From Bacteroidales bacterium (GTDB taxonomy: Bacteria > Bacteroidota > Bacteroidia > Bacteroidales > WCHB1-69): a stretch of DNA of 64,000 bases. Positions 40,602 to 50,352 of this stretch are shown one piece after another. Every line of letters starts with the position of its first letter. Positions within the stretch are counted from its first letter, which is position 1. The stretch spans positions 1 to 64,000 of the forward strand of contig JAGCXN010000037.1 in assembly GCA_017961265.1 (NCBI GenBank), given 5' to 3'. Both the position numbers and the translations under genes were made by a program. The notes under the pieces were generated by a model that was not told the origin of the DNA, searched no databases, and saw nothing but the letters and a program-made list of their open reading frames with translations.

Positions 40602-40636
40602 GTCCCATAACGTGACGGACATTTGTGCTAACTTTG
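40602..40636 (+). promoter_or_regulatory. Late promoter P4 (GTCC-N23-TAACTTTG)
   Basis: GTCC (40602-40605, continuing CATAAC) precedes TAACTTTG (40629-40636) by 27 nt, start to start. The tape measure ATG follows 15 nt after the box. Confidence 0.75.
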
Positions 40637-40651
40637 CCAAAACATCAGCTT

Positions 40652-43600
40652 ATGGCAAAGAGCAGCACACGAAGAGTCACCATCTACATCAACGGCAAGG
40701 AGGTCGAAGCCTCCGTCAAGAAGATCCGGGCGGAGATGAACCGCCTTGTGAACGAGCAGAACCGAATGATCGTCGGCTCCGACGAGTACATCGCCCACGC
40801 CAAGAAAATCCGAGAACTGCGCGAGTATCTCAAAGAACACGCCCGGAACATCGGCTCCGCCGCCTCAGCGTGGTCGGAGATGTACAACAAGGTGCTGCAA
40901 TTCGGCACGGGTATCGGCGGCTTCACGCAGATTCTCTCCACCCTTGACAACATCACATCCACCCTCAAACAAGTGGCCACCGACCTCGCCGCAATGGACG
41001 ATGTCTATTCCGATGTCATCAAGACCACAGGCCTCACCCGTGAAGAGGTTGACGAACTGAACGAGAGCTTCAAGAACCTCGACACCCGCACCAGCCGCGA
41101 GCAGCTCAACAACCTCGCCTACATCGCAGGCAAACTGGGAATCTCCTCCAAAGAGATGGTGCAGCAGTTCGTTGAGGCAGCGGACATCATCAACGTCTCA
41201 ATGGGAGACGTTCTCGGCGACGATGCCACGCTGGCCATCGGCAAGATGGTGGACGTTTACAAGAAGTCCACCGACATGCTCAAGGACAAGTCCCTAAAGG
41301 AACAGCTCCTTTCGCTGGGTTCCGCCGTCAACGAACTGGGCAAGACCAGCACCGCCAACGAGCAGTATATGGTCAACTTCACAGGACGGCTCGGCGGCAT
41401 CGCCGTGCAGGCCGGACTCGCCGCCGACCAGATCCTCGGTTTCGCCTCAGCCCTCGACCAAGACATGCAGAAGGTGGAGATGTCGGCCACCGCCTTCCAA
41501 AAGCTGATACAGAAGGTCGTCTCCAAACCCGCCGAGTTCGCCCAAGTCGCAGGTATGGAACTTGAGCAGTTCACAAACCTGATTGAGAAAGACATGAACG
41601 AGGCACTGAAGAAGGTGCTCGCGGGCTTCTCCGGGGCGGGCGGCTTCGACAAGTTGCTTCCCATATTCCAAGACTTGGGGCTTGACGGCGCACGCGCCGC
41701 AGCCACCATCTCCTCAATGGCCAACAGTCTTGACAAGGTGGAAGCCGCCCAGAGCATCGCCAACAAGGCAATGCTGGAGGGCGTGTCCTGCTACAACGAG
41801 TTCTCCATCAAGAACAACAACATGCAGGCCAACTTGGAGAAAGCCCGCAAGAAGTTCCAAGACACCCGCCTCGAACTCGGCGAGAAGCTCTACCCGATAC
41901 TGCTGAAGCTGACCAAGACCAGCACCGCAGGCATCAAACTGCTCTCATCCTCCGTCACTTGGATTTCCAAGAACAAGGTTGCCGTTGCCGCCATACTTGC
42001 GCCTCTGACCCTCTACCTCGCCAAAATCGTGGCACTCAAGACGTGGCAGCTGGCACTCAACGCCGCCGAAAAAGCCGGTATCGTCATCAAGGGCATCTAC
42101 AAGACCGCCACCTACGCCGTGGCAGCGGCACAGGCGGCACTGGCAGGCAACACCAACAGGGCGGCAGCGGCCATCAGGAAGATGGGCGCCGCCGCGAACT
42201 CCGTCCCGTGGATCGCCATCGCCACCGCCATCATAGCGGCAGGCACCGCCCTCTACAAGCTGGCGACACGAACCACGGCGGCGGAAAAGGCGATGAAGGA
42301 CTTCAACAGCCGCACCGCCGAGCAGAAAGTGGAAGTGGACAAGCTCTTCAACGCGCTGCGGGAGCTGCGCAAGGGCTCCGACGCCTACAACAAGGTACAG
42401 AAGAAAATCATTGAGACCTACCCGCAGCTGCTCAAAGACCAGCTTGACGAGAAGGGCAACATCATCGACATCGAGCAGGCCTACAACAAGGTCATCAGCG
42501 CAATGAAGCGCAAGATTGCCCTTGACATCCAGCAGGAGCAAATAGCGGAAGTGATGAAGGAGGAAATGGACAACATGGCTCTTTCGCTCAAACAACTTTC
42601 GCCGGAGCTGGGCAGCAAGGTGGTGGAGCTGGCCGAGGACGGCTGGGACAGGAACAAGATTGTCCGCAACATCAACCGCTATTTCCTCCAAGACCGCAAG
42701 CTGACGGGCAAGGAGGAGTTCTTTATTGACAACATCGTAGCCATCGTCAAGCGGGAACACGAGAAAATCGAAAAAATCCGACAGACCCTCGCGCCCTGGA
42801 TCGGCAGCCAGCTTGACGCGGTGGTCGCCGAGGTTGAAGAGGAGGCGGCAGCGGAAGAGGAGAGCAGCGGCAACAGCGCCGTGGAGACCGCCGCCGAACT
42901 CGCCAAGAAGCAGCAGACGGAATGGGAGAACCTCCAAAAGGAGGTGAAGAAGCTGTTCAACAAGGACGAGCTCATCGGCTTGGACAAAGTCGCCGCCGAC
43001 AAGGAGAAAATCCGGCAGGAGTACGGCGACCTCATTACACGCATCGAAGCGTTCACGTCAAGCAAGGGCAAAGCCGCCAAAGCACTCGCCGACCAAGTGC
43101 GGCAGTACATGGCCAACGCCATCGAAGAGGTTGACCGCGCCGCCCGCGCCGAGCAAATGAAGAAGGTGACGGAGCAGTACGCCAAACTCTGCGAGCAGTT
43201 CAAGACCATTGAAGAGAAGCTCGGCCAAGACCTCACCGACAGCTATTCCTCCCAACTGCTGCAGGTGGAGCAGAAGTGGCGCACCACCATCGCCGAGATT
43301 GACAAGAGCATCGCCTACTACGAGAGCAAGAAGGGCGAAGCATACGACCCCGCGAAAGGCACGGGGCTGAGCGAGGAAGAGCTGGAACTGCTTGAAAAGT
43401 TGCTCCAGCAGAAAAAACAGGCGATTGCGCTGGAAGCACAAGAAGAGCTCTCCATCGTCAAGAAAGCGGAAGCCGACATCACCAACGCCCTGCTGTCCGA
43501 AACGGACAAGCGCATTGCCGCCGTCCGCAAGGAGTACGGCGAGAAAATCTCTGCGGCGCAGTCCTCCATCGCCAAACTCAAAGCCCTCGGCGAAGAGGAG

Positions 43601-44629
43601 AACCAAGACCGAATCCGCCAGCTGGAAGAGCAAATCAAAGCCCTCAAGGTGAAGATGGAGAAAGAGGTCGCCGACCTCGCAAAAGCCAAAGGCAAGAAAG
43701 GCGCATCCGGCATCGGCAAACTCCTTGAGATAGATTGGAAGCACTTCAAGAAGGACTGGGAGAAGAACCTCGCGGAGATTGCCGACGTGATACAGGACTT
43801 CGCCAGCACCGTCTCCCAAATCTTCGACTCCATCAACCAGCTCCAGAGCAACCGAGAGCAGTCCCTGCTCGATGAATACAACAAGGCCTACGATGAGCGG
43901 AAGGAGAAACTTGACTGGCAGTTGGAGCAGGGCATCATCTCGCAGGAGTACTACGACGCGCAGCTGGACAAGCTGGACAAGGAACGCGAGGAGAGGGAGA
44001 AGGAGGCCGCGCTGGAGCAGTTCCGCCGCGAGAAACGGGCGGCAGTCATCCAAGCGGTGATTTCGGGCATTGTCTCCGCACTGAAGAGCTTCGAGAACGG
44101 CGGCGGCTTCCCGTGGGGACTCATCCCGATGGCGCTGTCCGTGGCCACCACAGGCGTACAGATTGCCGCCATTGAATCCCAGCCCGAACCATACTACAAA
44201 GGCGGCTACATTGACGAGGAGAAAAACATCGTGGCAGGCGAGCGCGGCCGCGAGTGGATTGCCCCCAACGACCTGCTCACGGACAAAGAGACCGCACCTG
44301 TCATAGAAGCATTGGAGCAGTACCGCAGGGGGAACAAGTCCCCGCTGCGGGATCTGCAGCTCGCCGTCCCCGACGGGGACACGCTGTCCCAAGCCGCCGC
44401 CTCCATCAGCCGTAACTTTGCGCCGTCAAACACGCCGACACCAGCCGCAACGAACCGCACCGCCCCGAACCAGCAGGGCGGCACGCTCGACAAGATGCTG
44501 GCACAGCTCACGGAACTGACCGCCTATATGAGCGACCCGAAGAACCGCCAAGCGGTCATCAGCCGTGAGATGCAGCTTGAATTTGAGGAGCAGGAGGAGT
44601 TCCTGCGCAACGTGGCGGCGCTAAAATGA
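40652..44629 (+). CDS. Tail tape measure protein (TP901-like)
   Basis: This 1325-residue protein starts at MAKSSTRRVTIYING (40652); an in-frame ATG at 40625 lies inside the promoter and is rejected. The N-terminal third has the TP901-type core (DDVYSDVIKTTGLTREEVDELNESF, LAYIAGKLGISSKEMVQQF). Hydrophobic helices around residues 430-460 (VAVAAILAPLTLYLAKIVALKTW) and 525-545 (WIAIATAIIAAGTALYKL) follow. Very long coiled coils lie from about 700 on. It sets tail length and assists DNA passage through the membrane. A Gly/Pro-rich end (YYKGGYIDEEKNIVAGERGREW) is typical of the C-terminus. Confidence 0.9.
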   Translation: MAKSSTRRVTIYINGKEVEASVKKIRAEMNRLVNEQNRMIVGSDEYIAHAKKIRELREYLKEHARNIGSAASAWSEMYNKVLQFGTGIGGFTQILSTLDNITSTLKQVATDLAAMDDVYSDVIKTTGLTREEVDELNESFKNLDTRTSREQLNNLAYIAGKLGISSKEMVQQFVEAADIINVSMGDVLGDDATLAIGKMVDVYKKSTDMLKDKSLKEQLLSLGSAVNELGKTSTANEQYMVNFTGRLGGIAVQAGLAADQILGFASALDQDMQKVEMSATAFQKLIQKVVSKPAEFAQVAGMELEQFTNLIEKDMNEALKKVLAGFSGAGGFDKLLPIFQDLGLDGARAAATISSMANSLDKVEAAQSIANKAMLEGVSCYNEFSIKNNNMQANLEKARKKFQDTRLELGEKLYPILLKLTKTSTAGIKLLSSSVTWISKNKVAVAAILAPLTLYLAKIVALKTWQLALNAAEKAGIVIKGIYKTATYAVAAAQAALAGNTNRAAAAIRKMGAAANSVPWIAIATAIIAAGTALYKLATRTTAAEKAMKDFNSRTAEQKVEVDKLFNALRELRKGSDAYNKVQKKIIETYPQLLKDQLDEKGNIIDIEQAYNKVISAMKRKIALDIQQEQIAEVMKEEMDNMALSLKQLSPELGSKVVELAEDGWDRNKIVRNINRYFLQDRKLTGKEEFFIDNIVAIVKREHEKIEKIRQTLAPWIGSQLDAVVAEVEEEAAAEEESSGNSAVETAAELAKKQQTEWENLQKEVKKLFNKDELIGLDKVAADKEKIRQEYGDLITRIEAFTSSKGKAAKALADQVRQYMANAIEEVDRAARAEQMKKVTEQYAKLCEQFKTIEEKLGQDLTDSYSSQLLQVEQKWRTTIAEIDKSIAYYESKKGEAYDPAKGTGLSEEELELLEKLLQQKKQAIALEAQEELSIVKKAEADITNALLSETDKRIAAVRKEYGEKISAAQSSIAKLKALGEEENQDRIRQLEEQIKALKVKMEKEVADLAKAKGKKGASGIGKLLEIDWKHFKKDWEKNLAEIADVIQDFASTVSQIFDSINQLQSNREQSLLDEYNKAYDERKEKLDWQLEQGIISQEYYDAQLDKLDKEREEREKEAALEQFRREKRAAVIQAVISGIVSALKSFENGGGFPWGLIPMALSVATTGVQIAAIESQPEPYYKGGYIDEEKNIVAGERGREWIAPNDLLTDKETAPVIEALEQYRRGNKSPLRDLQLAVPDGDTLSQAAASISRNFAPSNTPTPAATNRTAPNQQGGTLDKMLAQLTELTAYMSDPKNRQAVISREMQLEFEEQEEFLRNVAALK

Positions 44630-44636
44630 GAGAGCC

Positions 44637-46313
44637 ATGTCCGTGACCATCGAAGAAAACCCGTTCCCGCTTGACTTCGCGGGCAACCGCTGCCAGTACC
44701 GAATCCGCTGCACCCCGTACTCTAATGGCGGGCGCAGATCTGTGAGTGTCTTCAAAATCGGGCAAATGCCCGGACTGGGCTATTCGCTGACAGTCACCTA
44801 CGGCGAGACCGCACTGTCCATGATTATCACCGTGGCCTACAACAAGCGCGACGACCCCAACTTCCTGATGAGACGGACGGAGCCGGAAAAGATAAAGGCG
44901 GAACTTGAGAAGAAGGTCGCCCGCAACTACGATATCGCGCAGCTGTATGACGTGACCGTCAGCGACGAGCTTGAAATCGCCTTCACCTCAAAGGAGGCGG
45001 GCGGCGACAGCGTGGCCATCACCAGCAACGACACCAACGCTATCATTGACGAGATTGACCAGGTGGCGGGCATCACCCCAGTCGCAAGGGCGAACTACGG
45101 GGTGACGGGATGGCTGGAACTGCAACGCTACGCCAACGGCTCCGTCTCCGAGGAGAGAACGCCGGAGTTCCAGCTGCACCCCGACAGCAGCGGACGGGTG
45201 AAAGTCCCGCTCGACATCCTGCGCCCGTACTTCACACAATGCGACATCCCCCCGACAGGTGAGGCCTTCGACACACACCAGCTGCTGTACGCCCTTCTGA
45301 AATACCGCCTTGTCTTTGCAGACCGATTCGGCACACCGCCGCAGGTTCAGTCACTGCAATTCAGCGACTGGCGGCTGCTGTCAGCGGGAACCGTCAGGGA
45401 GGACAGCCGCAAGCGCAACCTCCCCGACTGGCTCACCAGCGATATGAGCGTCCCGCTGTCGCACTACAAGCACATCCGCAACTACGGCAGCACTAACGGG
45501 CTGACCGTGCGCTGCTTCGCAGGTATGCCGCAGTACGCCTACTTCATCCTCTTCGACACGGAGAGCGGGCCAGGACTGACCCGTGACCTTGAAGTGGATG
45601 TCAAGGTGATGGAGAAGTCGGGCAATGTTGTCAGTCTCGGAATTTCAACTTTCCCCGTCAAGAACCTGAACATCGTCAGACTTCCGCTCTCCTCGGACAC
45701 CCTGCGAATCATGGAATCCTGCCCGGATGCGATGTCCTACACCGTCACCTGCACCGAGGGTGCGGCGTTCAAATGGCGGCGGACGTTCCTGCTGGAGAGG
45801 AAACCTCTCCACGGCAGCGTGTTCCTCCTGCAAAACAGACTTGGCGTGCTGGAAAGCCTCCTTGTGGAAAACGAGCTGGCGGAAAAGGAGACGGCAGGCG
45901 ACGAGGTGGTGAGGGACGGAGGTTTCGAGATTGCCGTCACCGACAGCGAGACCACCTTCACCGCCCGCACGGGCTACAGAAGCAGGGAGGAACTCCAGCT
46001 TCTTGCAGATGCTGCGGGCAACGCCAATAACTACAAGCTGGAAAACGGCAATCCTGTCCCCATCACCATCCTGCCCGATACGCTGACGGTCGCAGACGAG
46101 GCGGAAGACCTCCAAAGCGTGGAGTTCCGCTACCGCCACAACCTCCCGCAGGACGGCAGCGGCGAACCCGTGCCGACAGGCCTAATAATCACCGAAGCCG
46201 ACTACTGGGTGGAACTTGACGCATCGGAGCAGGCCGTCCGCTGGGACGACGCCATCCAATTCGGCTACGCCACCAACATAATCACCGCACAAGCCACATT
46301 GTTAAGACTATGA
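44637..46313 (+). CDS. Tail protein (distal-tail type)
   Basis: This 558-residue beta-rich protein lies 7 bp after the tape measure stop, the position of distal tail proteins. Its start (NPFPLDFAGNRCQYRIRC), a middle block (VTGWLELQRYANGSVSEERTPEFQLHPDSSGRV) and many alternating strands (RCFAGMPQYAYFILFDTES) suggest a baseplate ring component. No named family is recalled. Its stop overlaps the next ATG. Confidence 0.6.
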   Translation: MSVTIEENPFPLDFAGNRCQYRIRCTPYSNGGRRSVSVFKIGQMPGLGYSLTVTYGETALSMIITVAYNKRDDPNFLMRRTEPEKIKAELEKKVARNYDIAQLYDVTVSDELEIAFTSKEAGGDSVAITSNDTNAIIDEIDQVAGITPVARANYGVTGWLELQRYANGSVSEERTPEFQLHPDSSGRVKVPLDILRPYFTQCDIPPTGEAFDTHQLLYALLKYRLVFADRFGTPPQVQSLQFSDWRLLSAGTVREDSRKRNLPDWLTSDMSVPLSHYKHIRNYGSTNGLTVRCFAGMPQYAYFILFDTESGPGLTRDLEVDVKVMEKSGNVVSLGISTFPVKNLNIVRLPLSSDTLRIMESCPDAMSYTVTCTEGAAFKWRRTFLLERKPLHGSVFLLQNRLGVLESLLVENELAEKETAGDEVVRDGGFEIAVTDSETTFTARTGYRSREELQLLADAAGNANNYKLENGNPVPITILPDTLTVADEAEDLQSVEFRYRHNLPQDGSGEPVPTGLIITEADYWVELDASEQAVRWDDAIQFGYATNIITAQATLLRL

Positions 46314-46582
46314 ATGAGACCGAAGAGACCAGAGGGAAGGAGTACGACTCCCTCAAACCCAAGTTCATCGAGAACGGGATGAAACTCTCCGAAGTGAGAG
46401 CAATCCTCAACAACGTGATTGCCGCCACCACACAGCTGGCAGAGCTGTATGTGGAGACAGGGCAGGCTGTCGTGGAGACCGTCCAGCATACCAAGAAGCT
46501 GTCCGAAGCCATTGACTCCATCCAAGAGGCAATCACCATCCTTGACCAACGAATCACCGCCCTTGAAAAGCCGAAGCAATGA
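46310..46582 (+). CDS. Small coiled-coil tail protein
   Basis: This 90-residue protein is almost entirely helical, with heptad-like repeats (MKLSEVRAILNNVIAATTQLAELYVETGQAVVE and IDSIQEAITILDQRITALE). It overlaps both neighbours by 4 bp. It resembles small trimeric coils of tail tips; the function is unknown. Confidence 0.5.
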   Translation: MNETEETRGKEYDSLKPKFIENGMKLSEVRAILNNVIAATTQLAELYVETGQAVVETVQHTKKLSEAIDSIQEAITILDQRITALEKPKQ

Positions 46583-49044
46583 TCAGCATCACCGTCGGCG
46601 GCAAACCGCTCTTCATCCCCAAAGGCACCTCCTTGCAGATAGAGGCCAACAACCCCGTCTTCTCCACAGGCAAGATTGAGGGGGACGTGATGTTCACCTT
46701 TGACGTCCCGGCGGAGAAGAACGACACCGTCTTCCGACACGCCCGCTATACCTACATCCGCAAGGTGCGGAAATACCAATGCAGCGTGCTGGCGGGCGGC
46801 ATCGGCATCGCCAACGGAGACCTCTACCTGCAAAAGTCCACGCGGACGACCTATTCCTGCGGACTGGTCATCAACCCGTTCCCGGAGGGCTACGCCGACC
46901 GCAGGCTGAAGGACAACGACTACGGGAAAGACATCCTCATCAGTCAGTTCGCCGACACGCAGCGCGCAAACTGGCTGGAGTTCCTGCATTCATCCCTCGC
47001 CGACGATTCGGTTTACAAGTTCCCACTCTTCACCGACAGCGAGTTCTACGGTTCCGCCAACAAGGCCTTCGGGTGGTTCCTGCTACCGTCCGAGAATCCC
47101 GGACAGAGCAACCCCAACGGCTTTCAGGCTTCGCTCAACACCAACGACAATGTGGGGCTTGACAAGCACTACATCAACCGCCTCTTCACCGATGCGGGAG
47201 GAAACGTGGTGGAAGAGGTGTCGGGAAACCGGGGAATCCGCATCTTCAACAACCCGCGTGCCGCCAGCCCCAACAGCTTTGCGTTCTGCCCCGCGCTGCG
47301 CCTTGTGTGGCTGCTTGAAAAAGTGGTGGAGAACGGAGGCTACGCGCTCTCCGGCAGCTTCGCTTCCGACAGCGGCGTGCGCCGCATCTTCGCGCAGAGT
47401 CTCCGTGCGATGGACGGCATGGAAACGCAGTACGAGGACGCGGTGGCCTCGGCCAACGTCACCGTATCACCGGAAGCGGAGTTCATCGAGCAGACATCCT
47501 CCACCTACGCCATGCCCTTCAATGACGGGCTGACAAGGAGATTCCGCTGCCTGCGAGTCCCCACCACGGGGGACTACGAGATGGACATCACCATCAACAC
47601 CTACCTGCCAGCCAACGTGGTGAACTCGCACGTGGATTCGGACTACCCGGACGAAACGCACTGGCAAGTGCTCGCCCTCATCCTGATGGAGGAGGACACA
47701 CCGATGCCCAACTTCCTCAACCAAGCGGGCTACGACGCGCAGTGGCACAACATCGGCACACTGTCAAACGGCGACTACTATCCCATCGAGACCTACCACA
47801 AGGTGTACCACTCTGCAGCCGACCTTGACTCCTTCGGCTATGCGGGCGGCGGGTTCTACACGTTGCACCACCACTTCACCCAGCGGCTCACCGCAGGCGT
47901 GAAGTACAGGATATTCTTCGGAATCCTTGACGCCATTGTCTTCGGCGGCAACTACTTCGGGATGACCTCCATCACGGGATGGCACAACTCACCCGTCACC
48001 AACGGCACCACCTACTACAATGTCTGCAACGTGTTCTCAAACCGCCTGCGCTACTCCGAGCACGTCCCCGACCTCACCAACGGCAACTTCATTGACACCC
48101 TCTGCAACGCTTTCGGACTGGCGATGTTCACGGACTCCGAGACCCGCAGGATGGAGTTCTCGTTCTTCAGCGACATAGTGGCCAAAGCGAAGTGCATCGA
48201 CCTCTCCACCTCCGTGCTGGACAAGGAGACATCCATAGAGAAACGGGAGGAGAAGAGATACACCTACAGGCTGGAGGGGATCGAGGTCAATGAAATGGAC
48301 GAAACGAAGATACTGCCGCCCGTGCGCAAGTCCGAGGACTTGCCGGACGCGATGGTCAACTACGGCAGAATCTGTTTCGTTGAGAACGAGAACGTCTGCC
48401 GCATCGCCGAAAGGGAGGGGGACTCCATAGACAACTGGGTGTTCCGATGGAACACGCTCTGCGGCAACGCCCAGACCCTTGAAGTCGGGGAGGGCGACGA
48501 GGAAAGCGTGAACCCTTCCGTGAAAGTGCCCGGGATGAGAATCACAGACACGAAGCTGGACGCCTTGTATCGGGGCTTCGTCCCCGACATCGGGGCGAAA
48601 GGGTGCAGCGCGCTGTACGACAGCGGCAGCACCGGCTTCGGTCTGATACTGCTTGAGTACTACGGGAGGAAGCCGTTGAAGACAACTTCGGGCACTTTCT
48701 ATTATGAAGCTGCCGCGCCCACCTGCATCAAGGCCGACGGCACAACGGAGGAGGGACTGTCGCTCACCCCGTTCGGGGAAAGCTCTGTCGGCGAGATGTA
48801 CGCCCGCCCGTGGCTGTCGTTCCTTGCGAACTATGAGAAAGTCACCCTCAAACTGCTGCTCACGCTGTCGGGGTTCCTTGAGCTGTGGCAGCTGCTCAAA
48901 CCGCAGAACTGCCCCGTGGAGAGGCAGAAGCGGTGGATAATGGCGGACAACGTGCGCTATCTCCCCATCAAGATGACTTTCCAGTTCACCGAAGGAAGCC
49001 GGAACGTGATGGCCACGGTCGAATGCGCTAAAGAGTCGGAGTGA
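46579..49044 (+). CDS. Tail tip / baseplate protein
   Basis: This 821-residue protein is the last gene of the late region. It opens with a strand-rich ring-like domain (MISITVGGKPLFIPKGTSLQIEANNPVFSTGKIEGD, FDVPAEKND). Large beta-rich segments follow (WLLEKVVENGGYALSG, MPFNDGLTRRFRCLRVP). The end is LPIKMTFQFTEGSRNVMATVECA. As the last tail gene it is the best candidate for host recognition or tail tip, but no receptor-binding domain is identified. Its 3' end overlaps the convergent integrase gene by 17 bp. Confidence 0.55.
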   Translation: MISITVGGKPLFIPKGTSLQIEANNPVFSTGKIEGDVMFTFDVPAEKNDTVFRHARYTYIRKVRKYQCSVLAGGIGIANGDLYLQKSTRTTYSCGLVINPFPEGYADRRLKDNDYGKDILISQFADTQRANWLEFLHSSLADDSVYKFPLFTDSEFYGSANKAFGWFLLPSENPGQSNPNGFQASLNTNDNVGLDKHYINRLFTDAGGNVVEEVSGNRGIRIFNNPRAASPNSFAFCPALRLVWLLEKVVENGGYALSGSFASDSGVRRIFAQSLRAMDGMETQYEDAVASANVTVSPEAEFIEQTSSTYAMPFNDGLTRRFRCLRVPTTGDYEMDITINTYLPANVVNSHVDSDYPDETHWQVLALILMEEDTPMPNFLNQAGYDAQWHNIGTLSNGDYYPIETYHKVYHSAADLDSFGYAGGGFYTLHHHFTQRLTAGVKYRIFFGILDAIVFGGNYFGMTSITGWHNSPVTNGTTYYNVCNVFSNRLRYSEHVPDLTNGNFIDTLCNAFGLAMFTDSETRRMEFSFFSDIVAKAKCIDLSTSVLDKETSIEKREEKRYTYRLEGIEVNEMDETKILPPVRKSEDLPDAMVNYGRICFVENENVCRIAEREGDSIDNWVFRWNTLCGNAQTLEVGEGDEESVNPSVKVPGMRITDTKLDALYRGFVPDIGAKGCSALYDSGSTGFGLILLEYYGRKPLKTTSGTFYYEAAAPTCIKADGTTEEGLSLTPFGESSVGEMYARPWLSFLANYEKVTLKLLLTLSGFLELWQLLKPQNCPVERQKRWIMADNVRYLPIKMTFQFTEGSRNVMATVECAKESE

Positions 49045-50260
49045 CCGCCGAATCGCTGTCTTCCGACTTCGAGAATTTCGGCGTTTTTGAAATGACAATC
49101 TCCCGCAGGTTCGGATCGACGTGCTTCGTGTAAATCGCTGTCATATCCAGCGAATGGTGGTCTGCCAACTGCTTGACGGAGAGCGGGTCTATTCCGTTCT
49201 TTATCATTTCCGTCATGCCCGTATCGCGGAACGAGTACATCTGCATCTCCTTCGGGAGATTCAACTTTTTGCGAAGACTTATCCAAGTCTTTGTCATTCT
49301 TGCCTCCGACACCATAACAGGTCCGGGGCGATACCCCTGCCCGAAGAGATAATCGCTATTCACCGCTTCCTGCACACCGAGGTCAAGAAATGACATAAGC
49401 ACTTCATCCGAAACGGGCACAACCCGCTCGTGTCCGTTTTTAGCAACCTCCTTCCTAATCCTTATCTGCTTGTCTGCAAATGACAAGTCACCGACTTTAA
49501 GCATCCGCAGTTCCTTAGGTCGGATAAGCCCAGCATAAATCAGCTTCAGAACAAGCAGATACCCCGGATTGTTGGCCTTGAGATAATCATCTATCTTTTC
49601 GCGGGTGCCCTCTGGAATCAATATTCTACGCTTGTCCTCCGTCTTCTTACGCTTTATCTTTGAGAAGTGGTTCTCCTTGCAGTAGCACTTCTCAATCATC
49701 CAATTAAAGAAAGCACTGCCGTGCTTTATATATCCGTTGTAAGTGTATGCGGAAATGTCTTCCCCGCTGGAAGTTTTCCTCTCAAAGAAGACATAATCCA
49801 TAAAGCGGACTATCATCGCATGGGAAATCATCGAAGAATAAATCCCCGCTTTTTGCTTCCCAATCCACTCCAGAAAAATCTTGATGAATGACTTGTACGA
49901 GCGAATAGTCGCCTCCCTTTGCGTTTTTTCTGTCTCCTCCACATACTTTCTGCACACCTCTTCGATGGGTGTGTACATCCGGGAATCCTCACCTTCAAAA
50001 TAAGGGTTCCATCCCGTTGACAGTCTCATATTCAATGCGACGATGATATTGTTGATGTGCTTTTTTGCCTCACCTATAGTCGCATAACGGGTAAGAAGCC
50101 GCTGCAAGCGTATCTTCTTGCGCTGCAACTCCTGCGTTTGAGGGTTCTCAACATAATACTCAATAAGCCACCCTGACTTATTGGTTTTCAGAGTAGCTGG
50201 CAGATAGTTGACAGCGGAATACTCCGAAGATACGGCTAACCTGTTGTAATTCGTAGGCAT
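49028..50260 (-). CDS. int: Tyrosine integrase
   Basis: This 410-residue tyrosine recombinase starts at MPTNYNRLAV; the longer frame to 50353 reads through the putative arm site and is rejected. It has an N-terminal arm-binding/core-binding region (EYSAVNYLPATLKTNKSG), a SAM-like domain (SYKSFIKIFLEWIGKQ) and a catalytic domain. Catalytic residues are Arg in AGLIRPKELRMLKVGD and box II in MYSFRDTGMTEMI (where Tyr replaces the His of HxxR). The final HHSLDMTAIYTKH carries the nucleophilic Tyr. It integrates and probably excises the phage at the tRNA 3' end. It reads towards the interior and lies 147 bp from the attR core. Confidence 0.92.
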   Translation of the reverse strand: MPTNYNRLAVSSEYSAVNYLPATLKTNKSGWLIEYYVENPQTQELQRKKIRLQRLLTRYATIGEAKKHINNIIVALNMRLSTGWNPYFEGEDSRMYTPIEEVCRKYVEETEKTQREATIRSYKSFIKIFLEWIGKQKAGIYSSMISHAMIVRFMDYVFFERKTSSGEDISAYTYNGYIKHGSAFFNWMIEKCYCKENHFSKIKRKKTEDKRRILIPEGTREKIDDYLKANNPGYLLVLKLIYAGLIRPKELRMLKVGDLSFADKQIRIRKEVAKNGHERVVPVSDEVLMSFLDLGVQEAVNSDYLFGQGYRPGPVMVSEARMTKTWISLRKKLNLPKEMQMYSFRDTGMTEMIKNGIDPLSVKQLADHHSLDMTAIYTKHVDPNLREIVISKTPKFSKSEDSDSAVTPTL

Positions 50261-50321
50261 TTTTTTTTTGGTTTTTGCCAAGTTGTTGCATTTACACCTC
50301 GGAAAAAACCAAAGAATAACC

Positions 50322-50343
50322 TTTGTCCCGTTTCTGTCCCGAT
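50322..50343. promoter_or_regulatory. Candidate integrase arm-binding site, right
   Basis: TTTGTCCCGTTTCTGTCCCG plus AT matches 4345-4366 with one difference and the same orientation. It lies between the integrase start and the attR core. Confidence 0.6.
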
Positions 50344-50352
50344 TTAAACGCA

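Noticed and set aside
43058..44392. Minus-strand open frame of 444 codons over the tape measure gene
   Set aside because: It is a shadow of a GC-rich coiled-coil coding sequence; Leu/Val-biased translation without promoter or family pattern.
46579..49044. Receptor-binding tail fibre
   Set aside because: Position fits, but no fibre-like repeats or carbohydrate-binding motif could be seen, so only a tail-tip call is made.
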